Program-made: the position numbers and the translations under genes
Shown: positions 1 to 10,792 of the stretch, in pieces
Layout: the number at the start of each line of letters is the position of its first letter
Numbering within the stretch: position 1 is the stretch's first letter
Notes under the pieces: generated by a model
What the model saw: the letters and a program-made list of their open reading frames with translations, nothing else
Databases searched by the model: none
What the model was told of the DNA's origin: nothing
Source: Apodemus sylvaticus
Lineage: Eukaryota > Chordata > Mammalia > Rodentia > Muridae
NCBI RefSeq assembly: GCF_947179515.1
Contig: NC_067472.1
Coordinates: forward strand, 104,969,506 to 105,033,505
DNA length: 64,000 bases
Reading direction: 5' to 3'

Positions 1-146
1 AGACACACACACAGAGACACACAGATGCACACAGACACACATGCACACAGACACACACAGATTCACACAGACACATGCACACACACAGACACACACACAC
101 ACAGACGCACACAGACACACACAGACACACACACACACACACACAG
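1..146. repeat. CA-rich simple repeat
   Basis: An imperfect (CA)n tract with frequent G interruptions giving CACAGACACAC-like units. The open frames across it (His-Thr repeats) are by-products of the repeat and are not genes. Confidence 0.9.
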
Positions 147-584
147 ACTCCATTCAGGGCCCCCAACCACTCGTGCATCCTTTAGCTTTTCCCTTAACTC
201 CAACCGTCATGTGGGTGCTCCTCGTCCTGCCATTCCTGCCCCAGTGACCAGGGCCTTCACCCCCAAGCGCAGGACCTCAGACAGGAGGGGAAAAGCCCTT
301 CTAGCCCATAGTCCTCTCAACAACCTTGTTCCCAAAAATCTCCTGTGCTCTGGAGTCCTCGCTCGCCTAAGGCAAAGCTGAAAGGTAGACAGAGTGTTCC
401 CTAAAGAGCACCACAGGCTGCACCGTCCTTTGGCTCCAGGTCAGAGGCTTCCACTTTACCTCTACATCCCCGTGCATGGAAGTGTCGCGGACACACATCC
501 CCGATGTATGTTACTGTGGGAGAGTTTATATGGGTGACCAGGCAATGCCCACCTCGCCTTTTTACTGTGCCCTGTGGGGGCTGG
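147..584. other. single-copy stretch, nothing recognised
   Basis: No repeat family, exon or RNA gene is recognised here. It is upstream or intronic DNA of P2ry6. Confidence 0.4.
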
Positions 585-699
585 TCTCTTTGCTTCCCTC
601 TCCCTCCCTCCTTCCTTTTCTCCCTTCCTCCTTTCCCTTCTTCCTCCCTTTCCCTGTCTGTCTGTCTGTCTGTCTGTCTCCATCTATCTCTTGCAGCCG
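585..699 (+). repeat. pyrimidine-rich tract with (CTGT)n
   Basis: CCCTCC/TTCC-type low-complexity DNA leads into about six CTGT units near 655-680 and then a short CTAT/CTCT stretch. Confidence 0.85.
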
Positions 700-1104
700 G
701 AGCTCACTAATGTTTAACTGATTGTGCTCTCCTCAGTGCACACAGAACATGAAGCAGGATTATCCTAGTGATTGGCTCCACCCAACCAGGCAAATATTTG
801 TTTCTTTTTTATCTGAGGGGTGGGAGGGAACCATAAATTCTTTCTGCTTTTTCTCTTTCACTTCGGCTCCTAGGATGCTTGGTCACCATGTTAGTCTGTT
901 TTTCCGCCCCTGGTAGGATCATGTGGTACACGTGACCATTGTCTGAGCCATCCCACTCTCACTGGACAAAGGAGTGGAGAAATCAAAGTACACAGAGTAA
1001 CTCTTCTGAGAGGGTCCACTGGCTTCTTGGACGTTCTCCTTTCCTCTATTGTCTCTTCGGCCTCCTGAATCACAAGACACTGCTCGAGTGGGCAGGGTGT
1101 GCGC

Positions 1105-1235
1105 CGGGTCAAAGCATTTTGTTCAAATCCTCGATCTGCTACTATGGCGCTTCAAGGGTGTGGGGCAAATGGCTCAGAACAGTGAAGGACACCACTGCAC
1201 CTCCCTGGGCTAGTGTGGGAGGGCCAGCTGGGCCA
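1105..1235 (+). repeat. MIR SINE remnant
   Basis: The stretch resembles the core of the ancient MIR family: a TTCAAATCC box, a TCTGCTACT box, then GGGCAAATGGCTCAGAA. It is heavily diverged, as expected for a repeat older than placental mammals. Confidence 0.55.
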
Positions 1236-1433
1236 GTCTCAGGCTCAGAACGAACAGTTCCTGGCACACCGTAAGCTCTGTCCTGGGACAGCCAGCGGGG
1301 AGGCTCTGGCTCTGTCTGGAGTATTTGGTAGCTGACTTCTCTGATGTCGGAGATGCCATCTCAGAAGTTAGGGTGGGGCTTGAGTCTGCAGCGCTGATGC
1401 TTCTCAGGATGCTCCAAGGTGCAAAGTTCACAC

Positions 1434-1560
1434 TTTTTAAAAAGATGTATTTATTTTATGTATATGAGTACACTGTAGCTGTACAGATGGTGGTGAACCA
1501 TCATGTGGTTGCTGGGAATTGAACTCAGGACCTCCGCTTGCCCCAGCTCCTGCTTGCTCC
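1434..1560 (-). repeat. B2 SINE, antisense, truncated
   Basis: This is the reverse complement of a B2 element: T-rich head, AAGATGTATTTATTTTATGT, ACACTGTAGCTGT, then CATGTGGTTGCTGGGAATTG and AACTCAGGACCTC. The tRNA-derived end, with its Pol III A box, is cut short. Confidence 0.85.
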
Positions 1561-1724
1561 GGCCCTCCTTGCTCCAGCAATGTTCATACTTTTAGTTCAC
1601 TAAATTTGAGCTGATCTGTGGCCAGAATAGATCCAATAGATCCAGAAGGGAGCAGAGGAGCTTGGAGACAAACACTATCAGCCTTTCTTTGTGCAGACAC
1701 CGGGCAGGTCTCCATATTTAGCCC

Positions 1725-1800
1725 AGAATGGGCCTCCGCCTCCATAGTGTTGGGATTGCAGGCATGTACCACCACATCCGCCAAGAACTGTGACAGTCTC
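1725..1800 (-). repeat. B1 SINE fragment, antisense
   Basis: The block CCTCCGCCTCCATAGTG, TTGGGATTGCAGGCATGTAC and CACCACATCCGCC is the 5' end of a B1 monomer read in reverse. It is short and diverged. Confidence 0.6.
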
Positions 1801-2009
1801 ACTCGTCACTGTCACCCAGAAGAGCCCACCAACCATAGAGGACAGGAGAGAACCTAAGATACAAGAAAGTGGAGGGTGAGGCTTTAGCAGAGTGGGCAAG
1901 CCTCCTCTGCCTGGGAACGGCCCTGTCCCCTCTAGAGTTCCCACCAGCCTACCTTCTGCCCTTTGAACTCCAAAATGCAGAGGACTTGTCTGAGTTTTTA
2001 AACCTTACA

Positions 2010-2255
2010 TCCATTTTTATGTGGGTGCACACATATGCCTGTGCCGTGTGGAGGTGAGGGGACAGCTTCCTGGACTCTGTTCTCTCTTCTTGCCTCTTTG
2101 AGACGGGGTCTCTCTTGTTTCTCCTGGTGCCGTCCATGTTCCAGACCTAGCTGTCCTGGAGAGTGTCCATGTGATTCTCCTGTCTTTGACACCCATTTCC
2201 TTGCCGCAGTGCTGGGATTGCAGATGCATTCCAGTGTGTGAGGCTTCTTGCTCGG
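2010..2255 (-). repeat. B3/B4-class SINE composite, antisense
   Basis: A GTGTGGAGGTGAGGGGACAG block (B3-like, reversed) is followed by TTTGAGACGGGGTCTCTC and AGTGCTGGGATTGCAG (B1/B4-like, reversed). The exact subfamily needs a consensus comparison. Confidence 0.5.
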
Positions 2256-3935
2256 GTTCTGGCTCAGGTCAGGCCATACAGTAGGTGCTCCTGCTCTCTG
2301 AGCCTTCTCCCCAGGCCTAGCACATTACCATGGGCCAGCGGCTCAGTGGTTCTGTCGAAAGCTAACTTCTAAAGAACCTTTGCTTGTTTTCTCTGTGTGC
2401 TCTGACCTGGGCCTTTATAAGAATGAGCCCACCACACCACTAAGTGGCCTTAAGTGATCTGTGCCCACGGGAAACCTTGTGACCTGTGTGTGAGGGAACA
2501 AAAGTCTAGCAGCCTTTGGAGAAATCAGGTCCTTTCCTTCCATCTCTGTCCTGGTTCTGCAAAAGCCTTGTACCATCTTGTTGCTGAACTAAGTTTAAAC
2601 CCTGCGTGGGCTTGGCTGGACATGAGTGCATAGGTGTGCTCTTGGGTGTGTGTTGTAGACCTGTGTACTGAGTTTGAATATGATGGGCATACTTCACTGG
2701 GGGGTTACACCATGGGCACAGGCTCCTTGCTCTTCTGCTGGGAATCTGTACTTTCCTTTGATGGCAAACAGCGGCCCCGGGATCCTGGTGAGATGAGTTG
2801 AAGGAGCTCTGTGGCTCAGTCAGAGCACCCCGTACCCACAGTCTGAGTACACCACTCAGCTTACTAGCCGAGAGCTTGAAGTGACACCAATGCCCAGGGA
2901 GGCCGCATCTCCTCCTACAGAAACTGGCCGGGCCTCTCCTATTCCAGACAGAGAACGGAGGATGGTGCTGACCCTCTCTCGTCTTGAGGGTGGCAAGGAG
3001 CCACCGGATAGAGGCCTGGGGACCTAGGAGATTCAAGAACCCATCCATTCCTACCAGTGGCTCCTTCTCAGTCCTCAGTGGGTAGGAAGGGCTCTCAACT
3101 ATTGCTACAGGAAACACAGTTCTGGAAGAGGTAGATATAGGAAGGAAGCCAGCAGCAGTCACCAGGGACAGGGCTCTTGGGGCAGCCCAGCTGTGTGGGA
3201 GCATCTGGCTTATTGTAGGTGGCTCAGGGCAGAGAGGTCATTGTGGAAGAAGGCTCAGTGCCCATTGCCTTTTGGTCACTAAAGGTCTGAGGATAGTCGG
3301 GCTTTTGGCCCTTCCAGAGAAGCCTGCACCCAGGGCTGAGCTGGCAGAGCCTGCTTAATCCCGTAAGCCTTCCTTCTCTTCTTATGCAACTGCTTTTGTT
3401 CTGAGGAAAGCTGAGGAACCTGAGGTGACCACCACCTTACAAATCTCCTGCGGCATCTGGGCTGCCCTGGGACTGTGGGCCTGGGAAAACAGTGCTGGGG
3501 ACTGGGAATTCTGGGATAGCCAGCAGTGAGGCATGTGGGCAGCACGGACAAAGGCACAGACCACACAAGCGCTGTACCCCACACTGTAGATGCGAATGCA
3601 CACCCTGACCATCCCCACATGCGTGTGTGCCCAGCATTTCTCCATGTTGACTTCCATGGTCTCTTGCCTGGGAGCTGACCCTCTGGATACTTCAGGGCTA
3701 TGCACCCCACCTCAGTATTCCTTTTCAGGGTTTTCCCTATACAGAGACAGAGGGATCTTCCTGTCCATGGCCTGCTGTTGGGTGAGAGTAGAGGCCGGCC
3801 TGCTGCCGGGGGCTCTCTCAGAGTCTCAGGGTATGAGGAGCATCTGACAGCCTCTGTTATCTTGGTCTTCACAATGCCCTTTTGTTACTGTGATGACCAA
3901 TCTTCATGATACCACTAAGATGTGGGTGCCTTCAC
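2256..3935. other. single-copy stretch upstream of P2ry6
   Basis: No repeat or gene is recognised. Two long minus-strand open frames (2506-3204 and 3279-3872) lack recognisable domains, splice context or low-divergence coding signature, and are treated as chance. A noncoding P2ry6 5' exon could lie here but cannot be placed by eye. Confidence 0.4.
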
Positions 3936-3939
3936 TCAT

Positions 3940-3985
3940 TACTATTATTATTATTATTATTACTATTACTATTATTATAATCATC
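3940..3985 (+). repeat. (TTA/CTA)n trinucleotide repeat
   Basis: A run of ATT units with some ACT variants, decaying into TCATCAT and later GCTGCTGCT-like triplets up to about 4,033. Confidence 0.85.
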
Positions 3986-4033
3986 ATTTTTATGACTACG
4001 GCTGCTGCTGCTTTTACTATTGCTGCTACTACT

Positions 4034-4112
4034 GCATTTTACAGATATGAGAACTGAGATCCAGAGAGGGACAGGCACTGGTTAAAGTCACACAGCAAAT
4101 TCAAGCAGAGTT
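4034..4112 (-). repeat. MIR SINE remnant, antisense
   Basis: The order CATTTTACAGATATGAGAA, CTGAGATCCAGAGAGGGACA and AAAGTCACACAGCAA is the standard reversed MIR core. Confidence 0.75.
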
Positions 4113-5865
4113 GGCTAGTGCCATCTTACCCTTGGGCTAGGGGAAAATGCCTTCTACCTCTGAGGCTTAGAGTGTGAGAAATAGGCTTGGGTTGGGGGCC
4201 TAGGGGATGGGGCAAGCTGGGACCGCCATGCAGGCTTCCTGTGGGGAATCTTTCTCTTCCTACACCGGCGGCTGTTTAATCTCTCTCACAAACTCCGCTG
4301 TGAGACTCTTCTTTAACGCGCACATGTCAGGGAAGAGCACTGACACAACAAGGACACCTCTGCCTTGCCTTAGGCCCCAGCTCCCTGCGCCCAGAACCAC
4401 CCCTCTGCTGGGGTAGAGGTATTTCCTCTCCTGGCCTGCAGAGGGCTTGCAAGCCAGGCTCCGGGCACAAATCAAAGCACTGGCATCCCGAACTGAAGCG
4501 GTACCAGTACTGGTACCGAGGAAGCCGGCCTGACCTTAGCTCCTGGCCTGCTTCGATCCTGTAGGGAGGACCTGGGGTATGGTCTCCTCCAGGCTGGGTG
4601 GGCTTCTCCAAAGAGAGACAGAAGGTGGTACAGGAAAGGGAGACCCAGTAAGTCCTGTTATGTCCACCCTAGCTCTCTGCTCAACACAGCTCTCTTAATT
4701 TTTCTCACCCTCTCTCATAGTAAATGCCACCAGAAGAGGAGAAAGAGGATAAGGAATAATCAGGTTGACAGGGAAGGGCTGTCCAGGCCTGTCAAGTACC
4801 CAGGCAGCGCTACCTATTGCCTTCTCCTGGTCCTGCCCAAGCTCCAGGATGGACTGAGGTTAGGGAGGAAGAGTGTCACCCCTGTTCTGCCCTTCTTCCA
4901 AGCCACCCTCCTTCTGAGGAGCCATTCTTGGTCTCTGGGGAGAGGTGTCTGGACACGCATGGTTGGAGTCACAGACAACAGATTTGTTAATCTTGGGGTC
5001 TGGGTCTCTCTTAATGAGCCTTCCAGGCACTGCTGAGAAACCAGGGTAATTGTTTGCTGTAGCAGTAATGAGCACGCTCTATCCACACTTGAGAGGCCAA
5101 GAGGAGAACTGCTACGTAGCTAGGAGTCTCCCTGTGCCCAGCCCTGGGCCTTGAGTGCTCCTTCCCTCCATCTTCCCAGCAACCCTCGGGCTAAAGTGAT
5201 GGTCCAGTGGTCCTCGTCGCTAGGCTGAGTGGGCAGAGCTGGGGTGACTTGCTCCTAGCCCAGCAGTGGCTGACTCAGCCTTGTGCCAGACACTTGAGCA
5301 AGAGGATCTCCAGATTGAGCCCTGTTGTGAGAGTGTCACTTCCCCTCCTGGTAGTCCCAGTTACCTCACCCGCCACCTCCCAGACTCCTGCACTCTGTGG
5401 CACAGGAACTGCCTGGTGGCAGGGGCTGCTTCAGGAGTCTAGCGTGCTCCAGCTCTCATGGCTTGTTGCAGGAGGTTGCTGTGTCCGGGGACGTTTCCAG
5501 GTAAGGATGCGTCCGTCCTCGGGGTTTGCCCACTGTGCAGAGCACTGCAGTCTTGGGCAGGGTGCAGTAGACTGAGCAGGTGCGGTGGGTGTGGGGCCTT
5601 CTCCCTTCCTCTTTATTTCCTATGCCTAGTCCTGCCCAGAACTAGGCTGCACAGCACAGAGGGACAGAGGACTGAAGTGAAGGAGACAAGGACATGGGAG
5701 CCCGCCGTGTCTTGGGTGGGGAGGTGGAATACTGAGACAGAGGTCTGAATTTGACTTCTGAATGAAAAAAGACGTATTTTTTTTTCCTTTCTGGGCTTTT
5801 AACTTCTTACCTGTGAATTCAAGTAGCTGAGTATGTGTCTGAGTAGTGTCTGTGCTAGATGATCT
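4113..5865. other. single-copy stretch with one 20-bp palindrome
   Basis: Mostly unique DNA with no supported gene. It contains a perfect 20-bp palindrome at 4499-4518, listed separately. Confidence 0.4.
4499..4518. other. perfect 20-bp palindrome
   Basis: CGGTACCAGTACTGGTACCG equals its own reverse complement over all 20 positions; the next base pair outward (G/A) breaks the symmetry. It lies in otherwise unremarkable single-copy DNA. It could be a homodimer binding site or chance. Confidence 0.9.
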
Positions 5866-6010
5866 AGCATATTTCTGTCTTTAATCCCAGCAGAGGCAGG
5901 CAATCTCTGTGAGTTCAAGACCAGCCCCTTCTGTACAGTGCATCTCTTGTGCATTGCAGGCCAGTAAGACCTTATCTTTAAACAACAGCAACAACAACAA
6001 ACCAAAAACC
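5866..6010 (+). repeat. diverged B1 SINE
   Basis: The stretch reads TCTTTAATCCCAGCAGAGGC, then GTGAGTTCAAGACCAGCC, a GACCTTATCT end and a CAACAACAACAA tail. This is B1 architecture with much decay. Confidence 0.7.
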
Positions 6011-6314
6011 TGTTTTGTGTCCAATTTCAGAGAGTAAAGAGGGTCCTTCGGGAGGGGCTGGGCGGGGCTCTAGAGCTGCTCAGGCGCCTTGGCAGGAACT
6101 AGCAGGAAGGATGCTAAAATACAATGTAGCCTGAGGCTAACCCCGCTGGGAAAACTCATTCCCTGAATCCAGGCACGGCTTGTTAAGGGGAAGAGAAGCA
6201 GAGTAATTGGATGTATCTGGGAACAGGGCTAAATCTTTCTGGGAGTTTCTGTTCACATTTGACTCTGCTGATCCTGATGGAGGGAGGGCAGGCAGGCACA
6301 GCGATTGGTGCAGC

Positions 6315-6380
6315 TGACTTGGCCTTCCCAGTGCTGGGATGACAGGCATGGACCAAGAGCTGTGCCCTCCATGGTGCATC
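6315..6380 (-). repeat. B1/B4 fragment, antisense
   Basis: CTTCCCAGTGCTGGGATGAC and AGGCATGGACCA match the reversed start of a B1-type monomer. Only this short piece is recognisable. Confidence 0.4.
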
Positions 6381-6496
6381 CGCATGTGTGTGCCAGACAA
6401 AGGTGTGAATGTGTAGCTAGCGAGCACCTGTGGAATGTGTGTACCTGGACACGTGCTCCAGTGCCAGTGGGAGTTTATACTGCTGAGCCTCCATTT

Positions 6497-6690
6497 GGCT
6501 AGGGGTGAGGTTCAGCTTGTTGCAAAGCATGCATGAAGCCCTGGATTGGATCCTTAGCACTACGTGATACTCGGCAGAGTGGTGATTATCTGTCATCCCC
6601 CTACTCAGGATGTAGGATCCAAAAATCAGGGTCATCCTCAGCTATGTAATGAGTTTAAGGCCAGCCCGGAGAAATACTTTTTTTCTTTTT
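6497..6690 (+). repeat. B4-type SINE (ID-like plus B1-like halves)
   Basis: A tRNA-derived, ID-like head (GGCTAGGGGTGAGGTTCAGC, then AGCATGCATGAAGCCCTGG) runs into a B1-like half (CCCCCTACTCAGGAT, AGTTTAAGGCCAGCC). This fused layout is typical of the rodent B4 family. Confidence 0.7.
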
Positions 6691-7174
6691 CTTTTTCTGT
6701 ATATACTTATTATTTGTTACCTTACCAGGAAAGGGTGGAGGGGAAGTCACAGTCGAGAGAACTAACACTAACTATTGTCTCTAGCCTGCCCTCCTGCCTC
6801 ACCCTGGAACTGTTCCTACAGGGGGACCCTACAAGACTGTCTTCAGTGCTGAGACTCTGCCTGGCTCCTCTGCGCCCCTGCCCTCCCTCTGAGGCTTGGA
6901 GCTGGCTCAGAGCCTCAGTTGTCCCATTGAGTCTTTGTGACATCCCAATGTCTTCTGGAGATGCTACTTGTATCCCATTTTACAGGCAGGGAGATGGGGG
7001 TGTGTGAGGAGAAATGCCTGTCTCGGGATTCAGGCAGTTCAGCCTGGCATACTGAACTTCAATTCCTAACTCCTAACTTGGTTTTCAGTGCTGCAGCCTA
7101 GCTAATGCATTGGCTGTCTGACCGAGTGAACACCTCATTGAAAGAGCAAATAGCTCCTCTGATACAAAGCTGAG

Positions 7175-7500
7175 AGTGTGTGGCTGGGGAGATGGCTCAG
7201 TGCTTAAGGTGTTTGCCGTGCAAGTGTGAGGCTGGGGGTTTAGATCCCTAGAACCCATGTGAGTGAGGTAGGCCATCTGTAATTCCAAAGCCGAGGAGGT
7301 GAGAACAGGAGAACACGCTGTCCAGCCAGACTAGCTGTACCCTCAAAGTCTGGGCTCAGCTGAGCCCATGTCAATGAATACAGTGGAGAGAAATTGAGGA
7401 AGATTCTAGATGCCAAACTCAGGCTTCTGTACAGTCGTGCAACACACACCCAAGTGTCCCCATACATGTGAACATGCGTGCACATACATCATACACGCAT
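7175..7500 (+). repeat. tRNA-derived SINE composite (B2/B3/B4 class)
   Basis: It starts with GGCTGGGGAGATGGCTCAGT and a GTTTAGATCCCTAGAACC box (Pol III A- and B-box-like). A middle part resembling B1/B4 follows (CTGTAATTCC, GAGGAGGTGAGAACAGG). It ends in CACACACCCAAGTG and GCACATACATCATACACG. Confidence 0.65.
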
Positions 7501-7589
7501 ATACTTTAGAAGATTGGAAAGTAAAAAGAAACAATGTTTATTAATCTACTGAGCACCCAGGAGGCTGCAAGTGTCTCAGAAAGTGTTTT

Positions 7590-7735
7590 CGGCCAGGGTG
7601 GGCTGCTTCATCTTTGGCTGAGGCAGGATGGTCCTGGGTGCAGAGCCAGCCTGGGCTCCCTAATGAGTTCAAAGCCAGCCTACTCCATAGAGCAAATCCC
7701 TGTTTCAAAAACAAAGCCAAAGTTTACTTAGATGA
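7590..7735 (+). repeat. ancient B1-related fragment
   Basis: GAGGCAGGATGGTCCTGGG, CAGAGCCAGCCTGGGCTCCC, GAGTTCAAAGCCAGCC and AATCCCTGTTTCAAAAACA follow B1/proto-B1 order but are heavily diverged. Confidence 0.5.
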
Positions 7736-7754
7736 ATCAATTAATAAAGATGGG

Positions 7755-7855
7755 AACAAAAGCATACAGCTGCAATCCTAGCGCTTGCAAGGCGGAGACA
7801 GGAAGATCAGGAATTCAAGGTCAGCCCTAGCTGCAGACAGAGTCCAAGCCCATTT
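7755..7855 (+). repeat. diverged B1 fragment
   Basis: GCTGCAATCCTAGCGCTTGC, GGCGGAGACAGGAAGATCAG and GAATTCAAGGTCAGCC are B1 landmarks; the A-rich end is missing. Confidence 0.6.
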
Positions 7856-8384
7856 TGAATGAGACGTCATTTCAGACTTAGAGCTCTCAGATGAGGTTTC
7901 CTGCATCTCTGAAGGAGGGGCGAGTCGTCCAAGCCTCTGGTTGACTCTGATTTGGGGAGAGGTCCTGGGACCAGTCTCTCATGAGGCTGAGTCCATAGAG
8001 CCTGGCTACATGGTATGCCTCCCACCCGCCCTGGTCCTGGGCTACTTCCCCATTTGTCTCTGAAGTCGATTTCTGTTTCAGTCTGGGTGGACCTGGCAGC
8101 CCAGAATCCTACTCTCCTGTTCTTACTGCTGGTGTCTAGTTAGGGTAAGAACCCTGGCCTGGGCATGTGGGCACATGGGTATCTTCTCCTCTGCCCAGTG
8201 CTGGATCTGATGGTAATAGCTGGGTGGATGGCAGACACACACTGGTCCGTGGCTAGAGTCCAGACAGCATCAGCGGTATTTGTATATGGCCATGTGGATA
8301 CCAGAGCCTGGGAGCTAAGAGACCCACTATCCCCATAAGAACTTACAGGCTGGGGAAAAGCCAGGGGCAGAAGTTTGAGTACAG

Positions 8385-8552
8385 ACTGGTGAGCTTGTTC
8401 AGTGGATAAAGGCACTTTCTGAAGATCCTACAACCTGAGTCCAATCCCTGACCGGGAGGAGGAATGGTTAAAAAGAGAACCAACTGCTTAAAGCTGTCAT
8501 CTGACTTCCACATTATTGCTGAGGCCAGCACACACACAAGCATGTATGCACA
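8385..8552 (+). repeat. B2/B3-class SINE
   Basis: A tRNA-like head (CTGGTGAGCTTGTTCAGTGG with an ACCTGAGTCCAATCCCTGA B-box-like stretch) is followed by a GTCATCTGACTTCCACAT block and a CA-rich end that passes into a tetranucleotide repeat. Confidence 0.7.
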
Positions 8553-8555
8553 GAT

Positions 8556-8599
<44 letters not shown>
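8556..8599 (+). repeat. (GATA)11 microsatellite
   Basis: A pure run of GATA units grown from the 3' tail of the preceding SINE, ending in an AAACAAACAAA stretch. It is likely polymorphic. Confidence 0.95.
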
Positions 8600-8600
<1 letters not shown>

Positions 8601-8864
8601 ACAAACAAATGTAATTAACAACAGAAAGGTCTGCAGCAGTTGTGAGCTGAGCTGGGCATCCCATGACAACTCTGGTTTCCAAGGCCTGGGACAAGGTGGG
8701 AGTTTTCTGTGACACTGAAGGCAGCTTTTAGTACAAAGCGAGGGAACCACTGTCTTTGTCACACCAGAGAAATAGAAACAACTACTCCGATGAGTCCCGA
8801 GGTCCTGAGGATAGCTGAGGTATTACGGGGCAATAGAGCCTGGGGGCAGGGGAGGAGAGGTTCT

Positions 8865-8990
8865 CACATGTTATTACACCTCTTAGAATCTTAGTTTCTC
8901 TATATGTAAAACAGAATCATAGAACCTACCTGACCAGCTCCTAGGACAGGCAGAACAAGGGCGTGTATGTAACAGGACTTGTAACAGGGA
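8865..8990 (+). repeat. MIR SINE remnant
   Basis: CTTAGTTTCTCTATATGTAA, AACAGAATCATAGAACCTAC and CTCCTAGGACAGGC follow the MIR sense order (CTCAGTTTCC, TCTGTAAAATGGG, ACCTAC). Confidence 0.65.
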
Positions 8991-9067
8991 GGGAAGGGCA
9001 CCCTGGAGGAGACTTTTCCCTGGGCAGAGCTGAAACTTAAGGCAAAACACAAAACTCATAAGATATC

Positions 9068-9268
9068 AAAACCTAGGCTGAAGAGATGGCACAGAAGCTA
9101 AGGGCACTTGCTGCCCTCACAGAGGACCCAGGCTTGGTTCTCAGATCCCACATGGTGTCTCACAGCCCTCTGTGATTCCAGTTCCTGGGTATCTGATATG
9201 CACTTCGGACCTCTGAGGGCTCCAGGCAGGAGCGTGGTGCACACACACACACACACACACACACACAC
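9068..9268 (+). repeat. B2/B3-class SINE ending in (CA)14
   Basis: AGGCTGAAGAGATGGCACAG, CAGAGGACCCAGGCTTGG and TCCCACATGGTGTCTCACAG identify the SINE. A pure CA run occupies about 9240-9268. Confidence 0.8.
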
Positions 9269-9559
9269 CACCCTACCCACCATCCACAAATTCTTGATGT
9301 GGTGCAGAGTCTTCCCTTGGCAGCTTCGTCTATGTCCCCATCACATGACAGAGGTGACGATGCCTCGCTTAGGAGCGAAAGGAGAGACCCAGAGAAGCTA
9401 ATCCCTCTTTGTGAGCTAATCCAATAGTAAAAAAGATAAAAAATTATGTTCAATACACACACTCTCTTGGACCAGGCCTCCTGGCCAAACTGGAAATCTC
9501 TCCCTTTAACTCCCAGGTTCATTGCGAGATCTACTGAGGTCCGCACCCCAGAAAACCTA

Positions 9560-9685
9560 AGTTCATACAGTAACTCACGGTTTATAAGCAGGAAAACAGG
9601 GACCAGGAGTGTCAAACTTGCCAAAGTCATAGAGCTGGCAGAAGCAGAAGGAAAATTTAAACCCAGAACTCTCCCATGCCAAGGG
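9560..9685 (-). repeat. MIR SINE remnant, antisense
   Basis: AAACAGGGACCAGGAGTGTC, AACTTGCCAAAGTCATAGAG and TTTAAACCCAGAACTC match the reversed MIR core (AAGTCACACAGC..., AACCCAG). Confidence 0.6.
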
Positions 9686-9910
9686 GTATTTATTTCACAA
9701 ACAATGTGAGGCCTCAGAATAGAGATATATACAATAGAAATGGCAAAAATATGGACAAGGACACACACCGAAGGAACTATCAGGTGACAACCACAGCACA
9801 CCAATCCACTCCTAGTAGGGTGGCTATGAGGGACAAGATAGAGACTTTAAAATGTCATCGAGCGGGAAATAAAGTTCAGTTGTTAGAGCGCACAGATAGA
9901 AGGCAGGGAC

Positions 9911-9930
9911 CCTGAGCCTGCACACACGCA

Positions 9931-9964
<34 letters not shown>

Positions 9965-9965
9965 A
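9911..9965 (+). repeat. (CA)n microsatellite
   Basis: A CA run with a few interruptions, following an ID-like degenerate piece (GTTCAGTTGTTAGAGCGCAC) near 9870-9905. Confidence 0.9.
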
Positions 9966-9977
9966 ACACACATGTAC

Positions 9978-10110
9978 ACAGCATACACCTGTGATCCCAG
10001 CAGTTGGGAGGCAGAAGGAAAATGGTCAGAACTTCTAGCATCTTTGGTTACATTGCGAGTTCAAGGCCAGCCTGGGCTACACAAGACCATGTCTCAGAAA
10101 GATAATAAAG
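9978..10110 (+). repeat. B1/B4-type SINE
   Basis: ACACCTGTGATCCCAGCAGT, TGGGAGGCAGAAGG, GAGTTCAAGGCCAGCCTGGG and CCATGTCTCAGAAAG are B1 landmarks, with a short insertion in the middle. Confidence 0.75.
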
Positions 10111-10279
10111 GTTTCAGCAAAGGTGTGATGTTAGAATTCTCATCTGCTGCTACTAAGAACATAAAACTTCACAATTCTTAGGAATGCAGTTAAACAGTTC
10201 CCCACAACTTAAACCTAAAACCATCCTGAGAACCAGTAGTTTCATTCTTAGGCACACCCAGGAAAAGTGAGCACCGCCA

Positions 10280-10384
10280 TGTCCTGGGCACGGTGGCAAC
10301 AGTGTGCAGTCTGCACTTGGGACGCTGAAGCAGGCCTGGCTCAGCTCAAGGATGGCCTGAGACACAGCTGTGTCAAAACGAAAA
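10280..10384 (+). repeat. degenerate B1
   Basis: GGGCACGGTGGCAACAGTG, CACTTGGGACGCTGAAGCAG and a GTGTCAAAACGAAAACAAAC tail follow B1 order with high divergence. Confidence 0.55.
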
Positions 10385-10560
10385 CAAACGAGGCACTGGA
10401 GAGGCAGCAGAGGCTCTCGCTTTACTGCAGACGACCCAGGATCGGGAACCCACATCAAGCAGGTCACAGATTACCAGGAACCTTAGCTCCACAGGATCCA
10501 ATGCTGTCTTGTTCCCCTCAGGCAGAACACACACACACACACACAGACAAATAAATATTT
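10385..10560 (+). repeat. B2/B3-class SINE with CA tail
   Basis: It begins GCACTGGAGAGGCAGCAGAG and has GACCCAGGATCGGGAACCCA in the B-box region. It ends in a CA run (about 10530-10548) followed by AAATAAATATTT. Confidence 0.65.
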
Positions 10561-10572
10561 TTAAAGCAACCC

Positions 10573-10780
10573 TTAGGCTAGAGAAATGGCTAGGGGGTTA
10601 AGAGAACTGGCTGTTCTTCTAAAGAACCAAGGTTCAATTCCCAGGACCCACATGGTAGCTCAAACCCGTCTGTCCCTCCGGTTCCAGGATCTCCTGGTAC
10701 CCTCCTCTGGCTTCTGCAGAAACTGCGCACAAGTAATACACAAACAGGAAGACAAAATCACTCCTACACATGAAATAATG
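10573..10780 (+). repeat. B2 SINE
   Basis: It carries GGCTAGAGAAATGGCTAGGG (A-box region), GGTTCAATTCCCAGGACCC (B box), CACATGGTAGCTC and TCTGGCTTCTGC. The diverged tail ends near AAATAATGA. Confidence 0.85.
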
Positions 10781-10792
10781 AAGTCAATTTTA

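Noticed and set aside
2506..3204. 232-codon minus-strand open frame
   Set aside because: No domain, no family resemblance, no initiation or splice context; probably chance in single-copy DNA.
3279..3872. 197-codon minus-strand open frame
   Set aside because: Same reasons; overlapping frames of similar length exist beside it.
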